From positions 1-11,837 of the forward strand of contig SXYY01000008.1 in the NCBI GenBank assembly GCA_005788145.1: DNA of 11,837 bases. Direction: 5' to 3'. The notes under the pieces are model-generated. The model was not told where the DNA came from. It did no database searches and saw nothing but the letters and a program-made list of their open reading frames with translations. Origin of the DNA: Bacteroidota bacterium (GTDB lineage: Bacteria > Bacteroidota > Bacteroidia > NS11-12g > UBA955). The first letter of the stretch is position 1. The number at the start of each line of letters is the position of its first letter. A program made the position numbers and the translations under genes. Below, piece after piece: positions 1 through 7,188 of the stretch.

Positions 1-99
1 CGATACAACGATGCACTGCCCCTCCTCGAAGAGGCCCAATCGATTTTTGTCAATACTGTAGAAGCGGTGGAAGGGCAGACCTACGCCGTTGGGGAGTAG
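1..99 (+). CDS. C-terminal end of an unidentified protein, possibly TPR-like (5' truncated)
   Basis: Frame 1 is open from the window edge to a TAG at 97-99 and gives 32 residues. The piece has the helical pattern of a tetratricopeptide repeat: YNDALPLLEEAQSIF carries the small and hydrophobic residues at the spacing expected of such a helix pair. The base composition and C-rich codons match the start of the following ftsK gene, which supports real coding. Only the tail is visible, so the TPR assignment is a guess and no function can be given. It is followed by about 114 bases without a gene before ftsK. Confidence 0.4.
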   Translation, partial: RYNDALPLLEEAQSIFVNTVEAVEGQTYAVGE

Positions 100-193
100 T
101 CCAAAAGTGTCTTTTTGGATGATTCACTAAACACTTTCTAGTCTCGTGCAAAACTCGCTCACGCGTGCGCGGGCGACACACTAAAATGGGTGT

Positions 194-201
194 TATTTTC
201 G
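194..201 (+). promoter_or_regulatory. Putative -7 promoter element of ftsK
   Basis: TATTTTCG differs at one defined position from the Bacteroidota -7 consensus TAnnTTTG and lies 12 bases before the ftsK ATG. The longer string GTGTTATTTTCG (190-201) recurs exactly upstream of sucD (4671-4660, - strand), and its last ten bases recur upstream of the Omp28-like gene (5346-5355). I do not see a TTG at the usual -33 distance here, so the call rests on the recurrence and the position. Confidence 0.45.
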
Positions 202-213
202 TTCCCTATCATT

Positions 214-2940
214 ATGGCCAAACGAAAATCATCCAAAGACACACGTCCCGATTTCCTTCGTGATCAAGGCGATCGCATTGAAAAAATATCGGCCCAAGAC
301 GTGTGGTCGGCCATCACCCTCAAACACGAGCCCACCCGCAAAGTCGTTGGGTTCCTGCTGGTGGTTTTCGCGGCGGTTCTCGCCATTAGTTTTACCTCCT
401 TCTTCTTTTCTTGGAAACTCGACCAGAGCTTGATGTCGAGCAGCGACGATGGCCTGTCGTATTTTAATGGCGCGGCCAAAAACGCCATGGGTTACTACGG
501 TGCCCAGCTCGCGTTTAAATTTGTCCATAATGGCTTCGGTCTCGCAGCCTATGCCCTGCTTCCCTATGTGGCGCTCACAGGGCTTTACCTCCTTTTCGAT
601 TACCGTCCGTTCTCCCTGCTGCGCATCGCGGTGCATGCCATCTTGTTTACAGTTTGGTTTTCCCTTTCCTTGGGTTTTGCTCTGCGATGGTGGCCTTTGC
701 TCGGAGGGTCCTTCGGGTTTTTTGGCAATCAACAGATTGAAACTGCCATTGGCGCGGTGGGGTCGTTTTTCTTCTTAGCAGCATATGCCGTGGCCTATTC
801 GATGTTCTTCCTCAACGCGAATCCCTTCGCCCGCATCAAAATGAAATACGGCCCGGACGGGGAGTTGCTGGATCCAGAATCAGACCTCGATGGCGCTTGG
901 GCATCCGGCGGAAATGCATCGCTTCGAGAAGAAAAAACAGAGACATCGGATGTCGAACAGCCCTCAGGCTTTGAGCCGAGCATCCATGAAGATTTTATCG
1001 TGGATGCGCTGGATGAGGATGTGATTGAGGTGGAGTTGGAAGACGATACCCCGCCATTGTCGCAAGCGGAAAGGGAAGCGTTGACGCAGATATCGCTCAA
1101 GACGGCAGATGACAACGCCCCAGCCAAAGTGGTGAATCCCGCGCCGCCGATCATTGAGAAGTTCGATGATTTTGTGGTTAGTCGAGGCGAAGAAGAAGTG
1201 GATGTCGCAATGGCCCCCGTGAATCAGGAGCCTAAGCCCTTTGGGATGGAAGAAGACATCGAACAGGCAGAAATGGATGCTGCGGGAGAGGAACACGATG
1301 CAGGTCCAGGCGCTGGCATCAATACACTTCTTGGCGATGAGGACTTTCAAGTGGAGGTGATGGTGGATAATACCGATGAGGAAGTGGACGAAAATACCGG
1401 AGACAATTCCATGGATCGGATGGGAATCGACACCGTCTACGACCCGACGCTTGAGTTGAGTAAATACGTGTTTCCAACCCTCGATTTACTTCAAGAACAA
1501 GATACACGTAAACAGGAGATTGATATGGACGAGATTCAGCGTAGCAAGGACATGATTATTCAAACGCTGGAAAATTATAAAATTGGCATTTCGAGTATCA
1601 AGGCTAGCGTGGGTCCTACCGTTACTTTGTATGAAATCGTGCCAGCGCCAGGGGTAAAAATTTCGAAGATTAAGAACCTCGAAGACGACATCGCCCTGAG
1701 TTTAGCGGCCCTGGGGATAAGGATCATCGCACCGATACCCGGAAAAGGGACCATTGGTATTGAGGTGCCGAACAAGAATCCAGAGGTGGTGCCGATGCGC
1801 AGTGTATTGGCGAGCAAGAAGTTTCAGGACTGTGATTTCCAGCTGCCTGTGATTTTGGGTAAGACCATTTCTAACGAAATTTTTGTGGCCGATTTGGCGA
1901 AAATGCCCCACTTGCTGATGGCTGGTGCTACGGGACAGGGTAAATCGGTGGGTCTAAACAGCATTTTGGTGTCGCTGTTGTACAAGAAGCATCCGGCCTA
2001 TGTGAAGTTTGTGTTGGTGGATCCGAAGAAGGTGGAACTAACTTTGTTCAACAAGATTGAGCGTCATTTCTTGGCCAAGTTGCCGGGCGATGGGGAGGCG
2101 ATTATCACAGACAACCATAAGGTGATTAATACGTTGAACAGTTTGTGTGTGGAGATGGACAACCGCTATAAGTTGCTGCAGGATGCGTTGATGCGGAACA
2201 TCATTGAGTACAACAACAAGTTTTTGGCGCGGAAGCTGAATCCGAACGATGGGCATCGATTCTTGCCTTATATCGTGGTGGTGATTGACGAGGTGGCGGA
2301 TTTAATGATGACGGCGGGCAAGGAGATTGAGACGCCGATTGCTCGTTTGGCGCAGTTGGCCCGGGCGATTGGGATTCATTTGATTTTGGCAACACAGCGG
2401 CCGAGTGTAAATGTAATTACGGGGATGATCAAGGCAAACTTCCCGGCACGGATAGCCTTTCGAGTGAGTTCGAAGATTGACTCACGCACAATTTTGGATG
2501 CGAATGGCGCCGATCAGCTGATTGGAAGGGGCGATTTGTTATACAGTGGCGGCAACGAGGTAATTCGATTACAATGTCCGTTCGTGGACACGCCAGAGGT
2601 GGAGCGGATTGTTGATTTCATTGGCGAGCAGCGAGCTTTCCCAACGGCGTATGTGTTGCCCGAGGTGAAAGAGGAGGGCGGCGTTTTGGCCGGCGATGGT
2701 TTGGATTCAGGCGATTGGGACCCGATGTTTGAGGACGCGGCACGCGTGGTGGTATTAAACCAGGTGGGTAGTACGAGCATGATTCAGCGAAAATTGAAGA
2801 TTGGATACAACAGGGCAGGTCGTTTGATGGACCAGTTGGAGGACGCTGGCATTGTGGGTGGAAACAACGGCAGCAAGGCCCGCCAAGTTTTGATTACGGA
2901 TGAGTACAGTTTGGAGCAATTTTTGAGTAATTTGCGATAG
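214..2940 (+). CDS. ftsK: DNA translocase FtsK
   Basis: Septum-anchored, ATP-driven double-stranded DNA pump that clears the terminus region at division and activates Xer recombination at dif. The 908-residue product has four membrane segments (about 44-67, 107-130, 134-157 and 178-205), then an acidic, low-complexity linker (about 215-405), then the motor from about 410. Walker A is GATGQGKS (571-578), and Walker B ends in VVIDE (689-693), followed by VADLMM. The ATQRPSVNVITG stretch and the C-terminal winged-helix gamma domain (about 840-900, with QRKLKIGYNRAGRL) are typical of FtsK. The ATG at 214 (MAKRK) is chosen over an in-frame GTG at 190 because that GTG lies inside the recurrent promoter-like motif. 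lolA follows after 12 bases, an order also found in Escherichia coli. Codon choice shifts strongly along the gene (see findings). Confidence 0.96.
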   Translation: MAKRKSSKDTRPDFLRDQGDRIEKISAQDVWSAITLKHEPTRKVVGFLLVVFAAVLAISFTSFFFSWKLDQSLMSSSDDGLSYFNGAAKNAMGYYGAQLAFKFVHNGFGLAAYALLPYVALTGLYLLFDYRPFSLLRIAVHAILFTVWFSLSLGFALRWWPLLGGSFGFFGNQQIETAIGAVGSFFFLAAYAVAYSMFFLNANPFARIKMKYGPDGELLDPESDLDGAWASGGNASLREEKTETSDVEQPSGFEPSIHEDFIVDALDEDVIEVELEDDTPPLSQAEREALTQISLKTADDNAPAKVVNPAPPIIEKFDDFVVSRGEEEVDVAMAPVNQEPKPFGMEEDIEQAEMDAAGEEHDAGPGAGINTLLGDEDFQVEVMVDNTDEEVDENTGDNSMDRMGIDTVYDPTLELSKYVFPTLDLLQEQDTRKQEIDMDEIQRSKDMIIQTLENYKIGISSIKASVGPTVTLYEIVPAPGVKISKIKNLEDDIALSLAALGIRIIAPIPGKGTIGIEVPNKNPEVVPMRSVLASKKFQDCDFQLPVILGKTISNEIFVADLAKMPHLLMAGATGQGKSVGLNSILVSLLYKKHPAYVKFVLVDPKKVELTLFNKIERHFLAKLPGDGEAIITDNHKVINTLNSLCVEMDNRYKLLQDALMRNIIEYNNKFLARKLNPNDGHRFLPYIVVVIDEVADLMMTAGKEIETPIARLAQLARAIGIHLILATQRPSVNVITGMIKANFPARIAFRVSSKIDSRTILDANGADQLIGRGDLLYSGGNEVIRLQCPFVDTPEVERIVDFIGEQRAFPTAYVLPEVKEEGGVLAGDGLDSGDWDPMFEDAARVVVLNQVGSTSMIQRKLKIGYNRAGRLMDQLEDAGIVGGNNGSKARQVLITDEYSLEQFLSNLR

Positions 2941-2952
2941 ATTTTAAGATAG

Positions 2953-3660
2953 ATGAAATATACATTGAATTTGAGTGCTCCGGCAGGATTTGGGCGCTCT
3001 GGTTTGCGCGGGTTGGTTTTTTTTTGTTTAGGCGTTTTGTCTGTTATTGGATTAAAGGCCCAGCAGCAAAATGACCCGAAGGCTGAGGCGATATTGAAGA
3101 AGGTTACGGCGGTGTATCAGTCGTACAGTACGATTAAAGCGTCGTTTACGCTGACTACAACACCTGTGAGCGGCAGAGCCTCTATTGAGAAGGGGAATGT
3201 GTGGTTGAAGGGGAAGAAGTTTCGCTTGGATTACGCATCGCAGGAGATTTATTGCAATTCAATGTTTACCTGGACTTACAGTAAGGATGATGCGGAGGTG
3301 ACTAAGGAGAATTTCAAGTTGCGCGACAATAGCATTACGCCGAATGAGATTTTTACCATTTACAATAAAGGATTTAAGAGTAAATACGAAGGTCCTGTTG
3401 TTCGCAACGGCAAGAACTATGATGTGATTCAGTTGGTACCGAAGAATGCCGCGAATTACAGTTATGTGAAGTTAGAGATCGACAAGTTGACGAACAAGAT
3501 TCAGCGCGTGATTCAGCATTACAAGAACGGTACTGAGGTCGCAATTGAGGTGACATCCATGACGCCCAATTCCGCCTTGGCGGATACGTTTTTTGAATGG
3601 AGCCCAGCAGCCCATACCGATGTAACACTGGTTGATTTGACGAAGAAGCGGAAGCCATAG
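2953..3660 (+). CDS. lolA: Outer-membrane lipoprotein carrier protein LolA
   Basis: Periplasmic chaperone that takes lipoproteins released by the Lol ABC transporter and carries them to the outer membrane. The 235-residue product begins with a signal peptide: basic and polar residues up to about 19, a hydrophobic core LVFFCLGVLSVIGL (21-34), and probable cleavage after LKA (36), leaving QQQNDPKAEAILKKV. The mature part follows the LolA pattern: an N-terminal helix with AEAILKKVTAVYQSYSTIKA, then beta strands including GNVWLKGKKFRLDY, then the strand with YDVIQLVPK. It starts 12 bases after ftsK with no promoter visible in the gap, so it is probably co-transcribed. It ends before the palindromic terminator at 3709-3732. 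Sequence identity within LolA is generally low, and the call rests on this pattern plus the neighbouring ftsK. Confidence 0.88.
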   Translation: MKYTLNLSAPAGFGRSGLRGLVFFCLGVLSVIGLKAQQQNDPKAEAILKKVTAVYQSYSTIKASFTLTTTPVSGRASIEKGNVWLKGKKFRLDYASQEIYCNSMFTWTYSKDDAEVTKENFKLRDNSITPNEIFTIYNKGFKSKYEGPVVRNGKNYDVIQLVPKNAANYSYVKLEIDKLTNKIQRVIQHYKNGTEVAIEVTSMTPNSALADTFFEWSPAAHTDVTLVDLTKKRKP

Positions 3661-3708
3661 TCGGATTGGTGTGACAATTAGTTGTATTTCATAAAATACT
3701 GTCAAAGA

Positions 3709-3732
3709 AAAGGCCCGCAATTGCGGGCCTTT
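3709..3732. terminator. Bidirectional intrinsic terminator between lolA and sucD
   Basis: A perfect 24-base palindrome with arms AAAGGCCCGCAA and TTGCGGGCCTTT. As RNA it folds into a ten-pair, GC-rich stem (AAAGGCCCGC with GCGGGCCTTT) with an AATT loop. The + strand continues TATATTTTA-like sequence, and the - strand continues TTTTCTTTGAC, so both directions have a U-rich tail. It lies between the convergent ends of lolA (3660) and sucD (3763) and can serve both. Confidence 0.92.
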
Positions 3733-3762
3733 ATATTTTAGTTGATATCGTTTTTGTATTGA

Positions 3763-4644
3763 TTAAGAAGGCATTCTTCCCAACACCTCAGCCATTTTCT
3801 GACCGATTTCTGCGGGAGATGCTACTACGTGGATGCCACACTTGGCCATGATGGCCATTTTAGCAGCAGCGGTATCGTCTTTTCCACCAACGATCGCACC
3901 AGCGTGACCCATTCGGCGTCCGGGAGGTGCGGTTTGTCCGGCAATGAAGCCAACAACAGGCTTGGTGCCATGTTCTTTGATCCAGCGAGCGGCTTCGGCT
4001 TCCATGCCACCGCCGATTTCACCAATCATCACGATACCTTCTGTTTCTGGGTCGTTCATGAACAACTCCACGGCTTCTTTGGTTGTGGTTCCAATGATTG
4101 GGTCTCCACCAATACCAATGGCAGTGCTTTGTCCCAATCCCAATTTGGTCAACTGGTCCACGGCCTCGTAGGTCAATGTTCCTGACTTAGAAACAACGCC
4201 AATCGAACCTTTCTTGAAAATGAAACCAGGCATAATGCCAATTTTGGCTTCGCCTGGGGTGATGATACCTGGGCAGTTTGGACCAATCAAGGTACAACGG
4301 AATCCTTTGATGTATTCGCGCACCTTCACCATGTCTTTGGTGGGGATGCCTTCAGTGATACAAACGATGACTTTGATTCCGGCTTCGGCAGATTCCATGA
4401 TGGCATCGGCAGCGAAAGCAGGGGGTACAAAAATGATACTGGTGTTGGCTTGGGCTTCTCGAACGGCATCTTGAACGCTGTTGAAAACCGGACGGTCGAG
4501 GTGGGTGCTACCGCCTTTTCCTGGAGTTACACCACCAACCACGTTGGTTCCGTATTCAATCATTTGTTGTGCGTGAAAAGTGCCTTCGTTTCCAGTGAAA
4601 CCTTGAACGATAACGCGAGAATCTTTGTTAACCAGTATACTCAT
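3763..4644 (-). CDS. sucD: Succinyl-CoA ligase (ADP-forming) alpha subunit
   Basis: TCA-cycle enzyme subunit that, with the beta subunit SucC, converts succinyl-CoA plus phosphate and ADP to succinate, CoA and ATP. The 293-residue product has the usual length. It starts with the CoA-binding Rossmann domain (VIVQGFTGNEGTFHA at 11-25, then GGVTPGKGG at 37-45). The phosphorylated active-site histidine is His247, in GRRMGHAGAIVGG, matching His246 of the E. coli enzyme. The ATG at 4644 (MSILVNKDSRV) is chosen over an upstream in-frame start at 4689, because family members begin at this point and the promoter-like motif at 4660-4667 would lie inside a longer reading frame. sucC is not in the window, so the two subunits are not adjacent here on the visible side. 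Confidence 0.97.
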   Translation of the reverse strand: MSILVNKDSRVIVQGFTGNEGTFHAQQMIEYGTNVVGGVTPGKGGSTHLDRPVFNSVQDAVREAQANTSIIFVPPAFAADAIMESAEAGIKVIVCITEGIPTKDMVKVREYIKGFRCTLIGPNCPGIITPGEAKIGIMPGFIFKKGSIGVVSKSGTLTYEAVDQLTKLGLGQSTAIGIGGDPIIGTTTKEAVELFMNDPETEGIVMIGEIGGGMEAEAARWIKEHGTKPVVGFIAGQTAPPGRRMGHAGAIVGGKDDTAAAKMAIMAKCGIHVVASPAEIGQKMAEVLGRMPS

Positions 4645-4659
4645 AGTTTTATTGCTGCG

Positions 4660-4689
4660 CGAAAATAACACAGAAGGGCTGAATCCCAA
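4660..4689 (-). promoter_or_regulatory. Putative sucD promoter
   Basis: Read on the - strand, TTG (4689-4687) is followed after 19 bases by TATTTTCG (4667-4660). This fits the Bacteroidota TTG-N17-23-TAnnTTTG layout with one mismatch in the -7 element. The element ends 15 bases before the sucD ATG. The surrounding 12 bases, GTGTTATTTTCG, are identical to those before ftsK. Confidence 0.5.
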
Positions 4690-4703
4690 TGCGGTGACAG
4701 CGA

Positions 4704-5297
4704 TTATTGCGCCAATGCTTCTGTAATCTCAGGGCCCATGGGTTTTACACCGGATGGGTAGTAGGCCACGAGTTGACCTTGCTCGTTGATCAGGAATTTG
4801 TTGAAGTTCCAACCCACGGTTGCATCGAGGGCGCCGTTTTCGGATTTGTTGCACAACCAGCGATAGAGGGGGTGCTGTTTGCCGCCTTTCACATCGAGCT
4901 TTTCGCTGATGGGGAAAGTAACGCCGTAATTTTTTTGACAGAACGATGCGATTTCTGCTGCAGCACCGGGTTCTTGCTCCATGAATTGGTTACACGGACA
5001 GCCGATGATGACGAGTTTGTCGGCAAATTTCTCTGAAAGTTGCTGCAATTCCGCGTATTGGGGCGTGTACCCACATTTGGAAGCAGTGTTTACGATGAGG
5101 ATTTTTTTGCCTTTATATTGGGCGAGGTCCAGATTGGTAGTGCCATCCAGGGTTTTTATTTGGATGTCGTAGATACTTTTTGGCGCAGTTCCTACCTGAC
5201 TTGGGTCGATGGTTTTGGTTTTGCCAAATACGCAGGCAGTGATCAACGAGCCAATGGCGGCTGCGATGGAGGCTATTCTAATGATTCTCACAATCAT
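4704..5297 (-). CDS. Glutathione-peroxidase-family thiol peroxidase, predicted lipoprotein
   Basis: Thioredoxin-fold peroxidase that reduces hydrogen peroxide or organic hydroperoxides; bacterial cysteine forms usually use thioredoxin rather than glutathione. Residues 1-21 form a lipoprotein signal ending ITA, with Cys22 as the lipidation site, so the enzyme should act in the envelope. Peroxidatic Cys75 lies in NTASKCGYTPQY. Gln108 (QEPG), Trp163 and Asn164 (GWNFNKFL) complete the usual tetrad. Cys120 (SFCQKNYG) is placed like the resolving cysteine of plant and yeast thioredoxin-dependent enzymes. The usual FPCNQF block reads CPCNQF, which adds a cysteine at 100. It lies 59 bases upstream of sucD on the same strand and is divergent from the Omp28-like lipoprotein gene. 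Confidence 0.93.
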   Translation of the reverse strand: MIVRIIRIASIAAAIGSLITACVFGKTKTIDPSQVGTAPKSIYDIQIKTLDGTTNLDLAQYKGKKILIVNTASKCGYTPQYAELQQLSEKFADKLVIIGCPCNQFMEQEPGAAAEIASFCQKNYGVTFPISEKLDVKGGKQHPLYRWLCNKSENGALDATVGWNFNKFLINEQGQLVAYYPSGVKPMGPEITEALAQ

Positions 5298-5301
5298 TTA
5301 A

Positions 5302-5309
5302 CAAAGTTA
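5302..5309 (-). promoter_or_regulatory. Putative -7 promoter element of the peroxidase gene
   Basis: On the - strand TAACTTTG matches the Bacteroidota -7 consensus TAnnTTTG at every defined position. It ends only four bases before the ATG at 5297, so a transcript from it would have almost no leader. No TTG is seen at the expected -33 distance. Confidence 0.4.
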
Positions 5310-5326
5310 GTAGAAGTTGGTTTGGA

Positions 5327-5355
5327 TTGGGATTGCCGAAATTTCGTTATTTTCG
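5327..5355 (+). promoter_or_regulatory. Putative promoter of the Omp28-like gene
   Basis: TTG (5327-5329), then 18 bases, then TATTTTCG (5348-5355), a one-mismatch match to TAnnTTTG. The -7 element ends four bases before the ATG at 5360. The ten-base string GTTATTTTCG is shared with the ftsK and sucD upstream regions. The short distance implies a leaderless or nearly leaderless mRNA. Confidence 0.45.
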
Positions 5356-5359
5356 TGGA

Positions 5360-6244
5360 ATGCGATTGAAATTTTCAAACGGATGGACTGTGGTGATGGG
5401 TGTCTTGTTTTTGACAGTTGGTGCTTTGGTGTCTTGTGATGAGGAATTGCCCCCGGTGATCATGACGGAAGAAGAAAAGCCGCTATTGGATACATTTTAT
5501 TTAGGATCTGTGCCTGCGGCTGCAGTGAAAAAGGTTTTGTTGTTTGATGTTACCGGCGTTCGATGTAACAACTGTCCGAAGGCGGCTGTTCTCGCAAAGA
5601 ATTTGGCGACAAACAATGCAGGTCGGGTTGAAGTGGTGGCTTTATACCCCAGAACACCTATGAGTTTGACCTTTCCTTGGGCTGGGTTCGATACATTGAG
5701 TACCATTGAGGCGGAGCAATTAGCAACGGCTTTGGGGGGGATAACCTCTTTGCCATTGGGTGCTGTAGATCAGGTGGCGTTTAATGGAAGCAAGTTGCTC
5801 AATACTAGCGACTGGGGCGCAGCAGTTACATCTCAATTGGCTAAAACATCGCCATTCAATTTATCTGTCAAGAGCACTTGGAAACCTGCCGACGGAAAGT
5901 CACGCGTTGAAATTAAAGCTGTGGCCAATAATGCGATCACATCGAGTTATAAATGGGTGGTGGCAATCACCGAGAATGGGGTGAAGAGCAAACAGTCCGA
6001 CCAAGATGCACCGGGCGGTATGGTTGATGATTACGAACATGAGCACGCTTTGCGCGGGGTGGCGGGTTCTACCTTGGGTAGTGACATTAATACATCCCCA
6101 GTTTCAGCGGGATATGTTCGCGAAAAGCATTTTTATTTGGTTCCCAAAGCCAAATGGGTTGCTGCAAATTGTGATGTGGTGGTATGGATTTACGATGCCA
6201 ACACCAAAGAAGTTGTGCAGGTGGAAAAAGTGGCCCTCAAATAG
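5360..6244 (+). CDS. Omp28-related lipoprotein with a thioredoxin-like CxxC motif
   Basis: The 294-residue product belongs, by pattern, to the Omp28-related outer-membrane proteins of Bacteroidota, whose role is not established. Residues 1-25 are a lipoprotein signal ending LVS before Cys26. The next residues are DEE, an acidic run close to the lipid anchor as seen in surface-exposed lipoproteins of this phylum. A thioredoxin-like region follows: a strand VLLFDVTGV, then C69-N-N-C72-P at the start of a helix, then VEVVALYP, and later SLPLGAV, placed like the cis-proline loop. The C-terminal half (about 170-294) looks beta-rich. The ATG at 5360 is used because the upstream in-frame TTG at 5327 coincides with the predicted -33 element and would bury the signal peptide. 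A XerC/D gene follows after 29 bases. Confidence 0.8.
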   Translation: MRLKFSNGWTVVMGVLFLTVGALVSCDEELPPVIMTEEEKPLLDTFYLGSVPAAAVKKVLLFDVTGVRCNNCPKAAVLAKNLATNNAGRVEVVALYPRTPMSLTFPWAGFDTLSTIEAEQLATALGGITSLPLGAVDQVAFNGSKLLNTSDWGAAVTSQLAKTSPFNLSVKSTWKPADGKSRVEIKAVANNAITSSYKWVVAITENGVKSKQSDQDAPGGMVDDYEHEHALRGVAGSTLGSDINTSPVSAGYVREKHFYLVPKAKWVAANCDVVVWIYDANTKEVVQVEKVALK

Positions 6245-6273
6245 GTTGAGTCCCGGTAAACAGGCGTTTAGAA

Positions 6274-7182
6274 ATGACAACCCCCGCTTGGATTTCCGCC
6301 AAACAACGATTCAAGCAATACTTGCAGTTGGAGCGTTCGCTGTCAGTGAACAGCGTGGAGGCGTATTTGGCCGATTTGGAAAAGTTTGAATTGTGGAGTG
6401 AATCGCAAGGGTGCAAGGGTCCGCTCGACATAAACCAACAGCGCATACAGAAATTCCCAGAGTGGATTGCGGATTTGGGATTTCAGGCTACGTCGCAGGC
6501 CAGAATCATCAGTGGCGTGCGGTCTTTTTACAAGTTTTTGGTCATGGAAGACAGCCTGGCGGAAAGTCCGGCAGATTTTCTAGAGCCCCCCAAAACCGGA
6601 CGCAAGTTGCCGGTAGTTCTGAGCGAAGAAGAAATCGACGCCATGATTGCGGCCATTGATCGCAGCACGGCGGAGGGAGAACGGAACGTGGCTTTGTTGG
6701 AAACCTTGTACAGCTGTGGGTTGCGCGTGAGTGAATTGGTGGGATTGCGTTTAACACAGATCCATCCGGCGGAAGGATTTCTGCAAGTGGTGGGAAAAGG
6801 AAACAAAGAGCGATTGGTGCCGGTGGGCGCCAGGGCACTCAAGCACATCCGATTGTATGTGGATGAAGTGCGGGTGCACATTAATATTCAGTCCAGTCAG
6901 CGGGATGTGGTTTTTTTGAGCAAGCGGGGCGGTGCGTTGAGCCGTCAGTCGGTGTTTTTGCTGATCAAAGTGCTGGCCTTGAAAGCGGGCGTAAGAAAAA
7001 ATATTTCGCCCCACACGTTCCGACATAGTTTCGCCACCCATTTGGTGGAAGCGGGGGCAGATTTAAGGGCTGTCCAGGAAATGTTGGGTCATGAGAGTAT
7101 AACAACAACAGAGATTTATACCCACCTCGATCGCAGTTATTTAGCAGACACGCTATTCAAGTATCACCCAAGAAGCAGTTAG
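6274..7182 (+). CDS. xerD: Tyrosine site-specific recombinase, XerC/XerD family
   Basis: Cuts and rejoins DNA at dif-like sites to resolve chromosome dimers, normally under control of FtsK. The 302-residue length is typical. An N-terminal SAM-like core-binding domain (about 5-90, with RFKQYLQLERSLSVNSVEAY) precedes the catalytic domain. All the catalytic residues are present: Arg151 (SCGLRVSEL), Lys175 (VGKGNKERLVPV), His247 and Arg250 (SPHTFRHSFATHL), His273 (LGHESITTTEIY) and nucleophile Tyr282. The full-length, chromosomal Xer-like form and the lack of any phage or integron genes nearby argue against a mobile-element integrase. Whether it is the XerC or the XerD paralogue cannot be settled from one copy. 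Its stop lies six bases from the end of the convergent dehydrogenase gene, with no terminator seen between them. Confidence 0.92.
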   Translation: MTTPAWISAKQRFKQYLQLERSLSVNSVEAYLADLEKFELWSESQGCKGPLDINQQRIQKFPEWIADLGFQATSQARIISGVRSFYKFLVMEDSLAESPADFLEPPKTGRKLPVVLSEEEIDAMIAAIDRSTAEGERNVALLETLYSCGLRVSELVGLRLTQIHPAEGFLQVVGKGNKERLVPVGARALKHIRLYVDEVRVHINIQSSQRDVVFLSKRGGALSRQSVFLLIKVLALKAGVRKNISPHTFRHSFATHLVEAGADLRAVQEMLGHESITTTEIYTHLDRSYLADTLFKYHPRSS

Positions 7183-7188
7183 CCCTAA

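Noticed and set aside
100..119. Possible terminator hairpin after the first gene fragment (TCCAAAA / TTTTGGA)
   Set aside because: The seven-pair stem is AT-rich and is not followed by a T-tract, so it is too weak to call.
190..213. GTG start for ftsK adding eight residues
   Set aside because: The GTG is part of the 12-base motif repeated before sucD, and the ATG at 214 gives a typical MAKRK start.
6274..7182. Recombinase as an integrase of a mobile element
   Set aside because: Length and motifs fit housekeeping XerC/D; there is no attachment-site repeat, tRNA or phage gene nearby.
7183..7188. Shared terminator between the convergent Xer and dehydrogenase genes
   Set aside because: Only six bases separate the stops and no stable stem with a T-tract was seen on either side.
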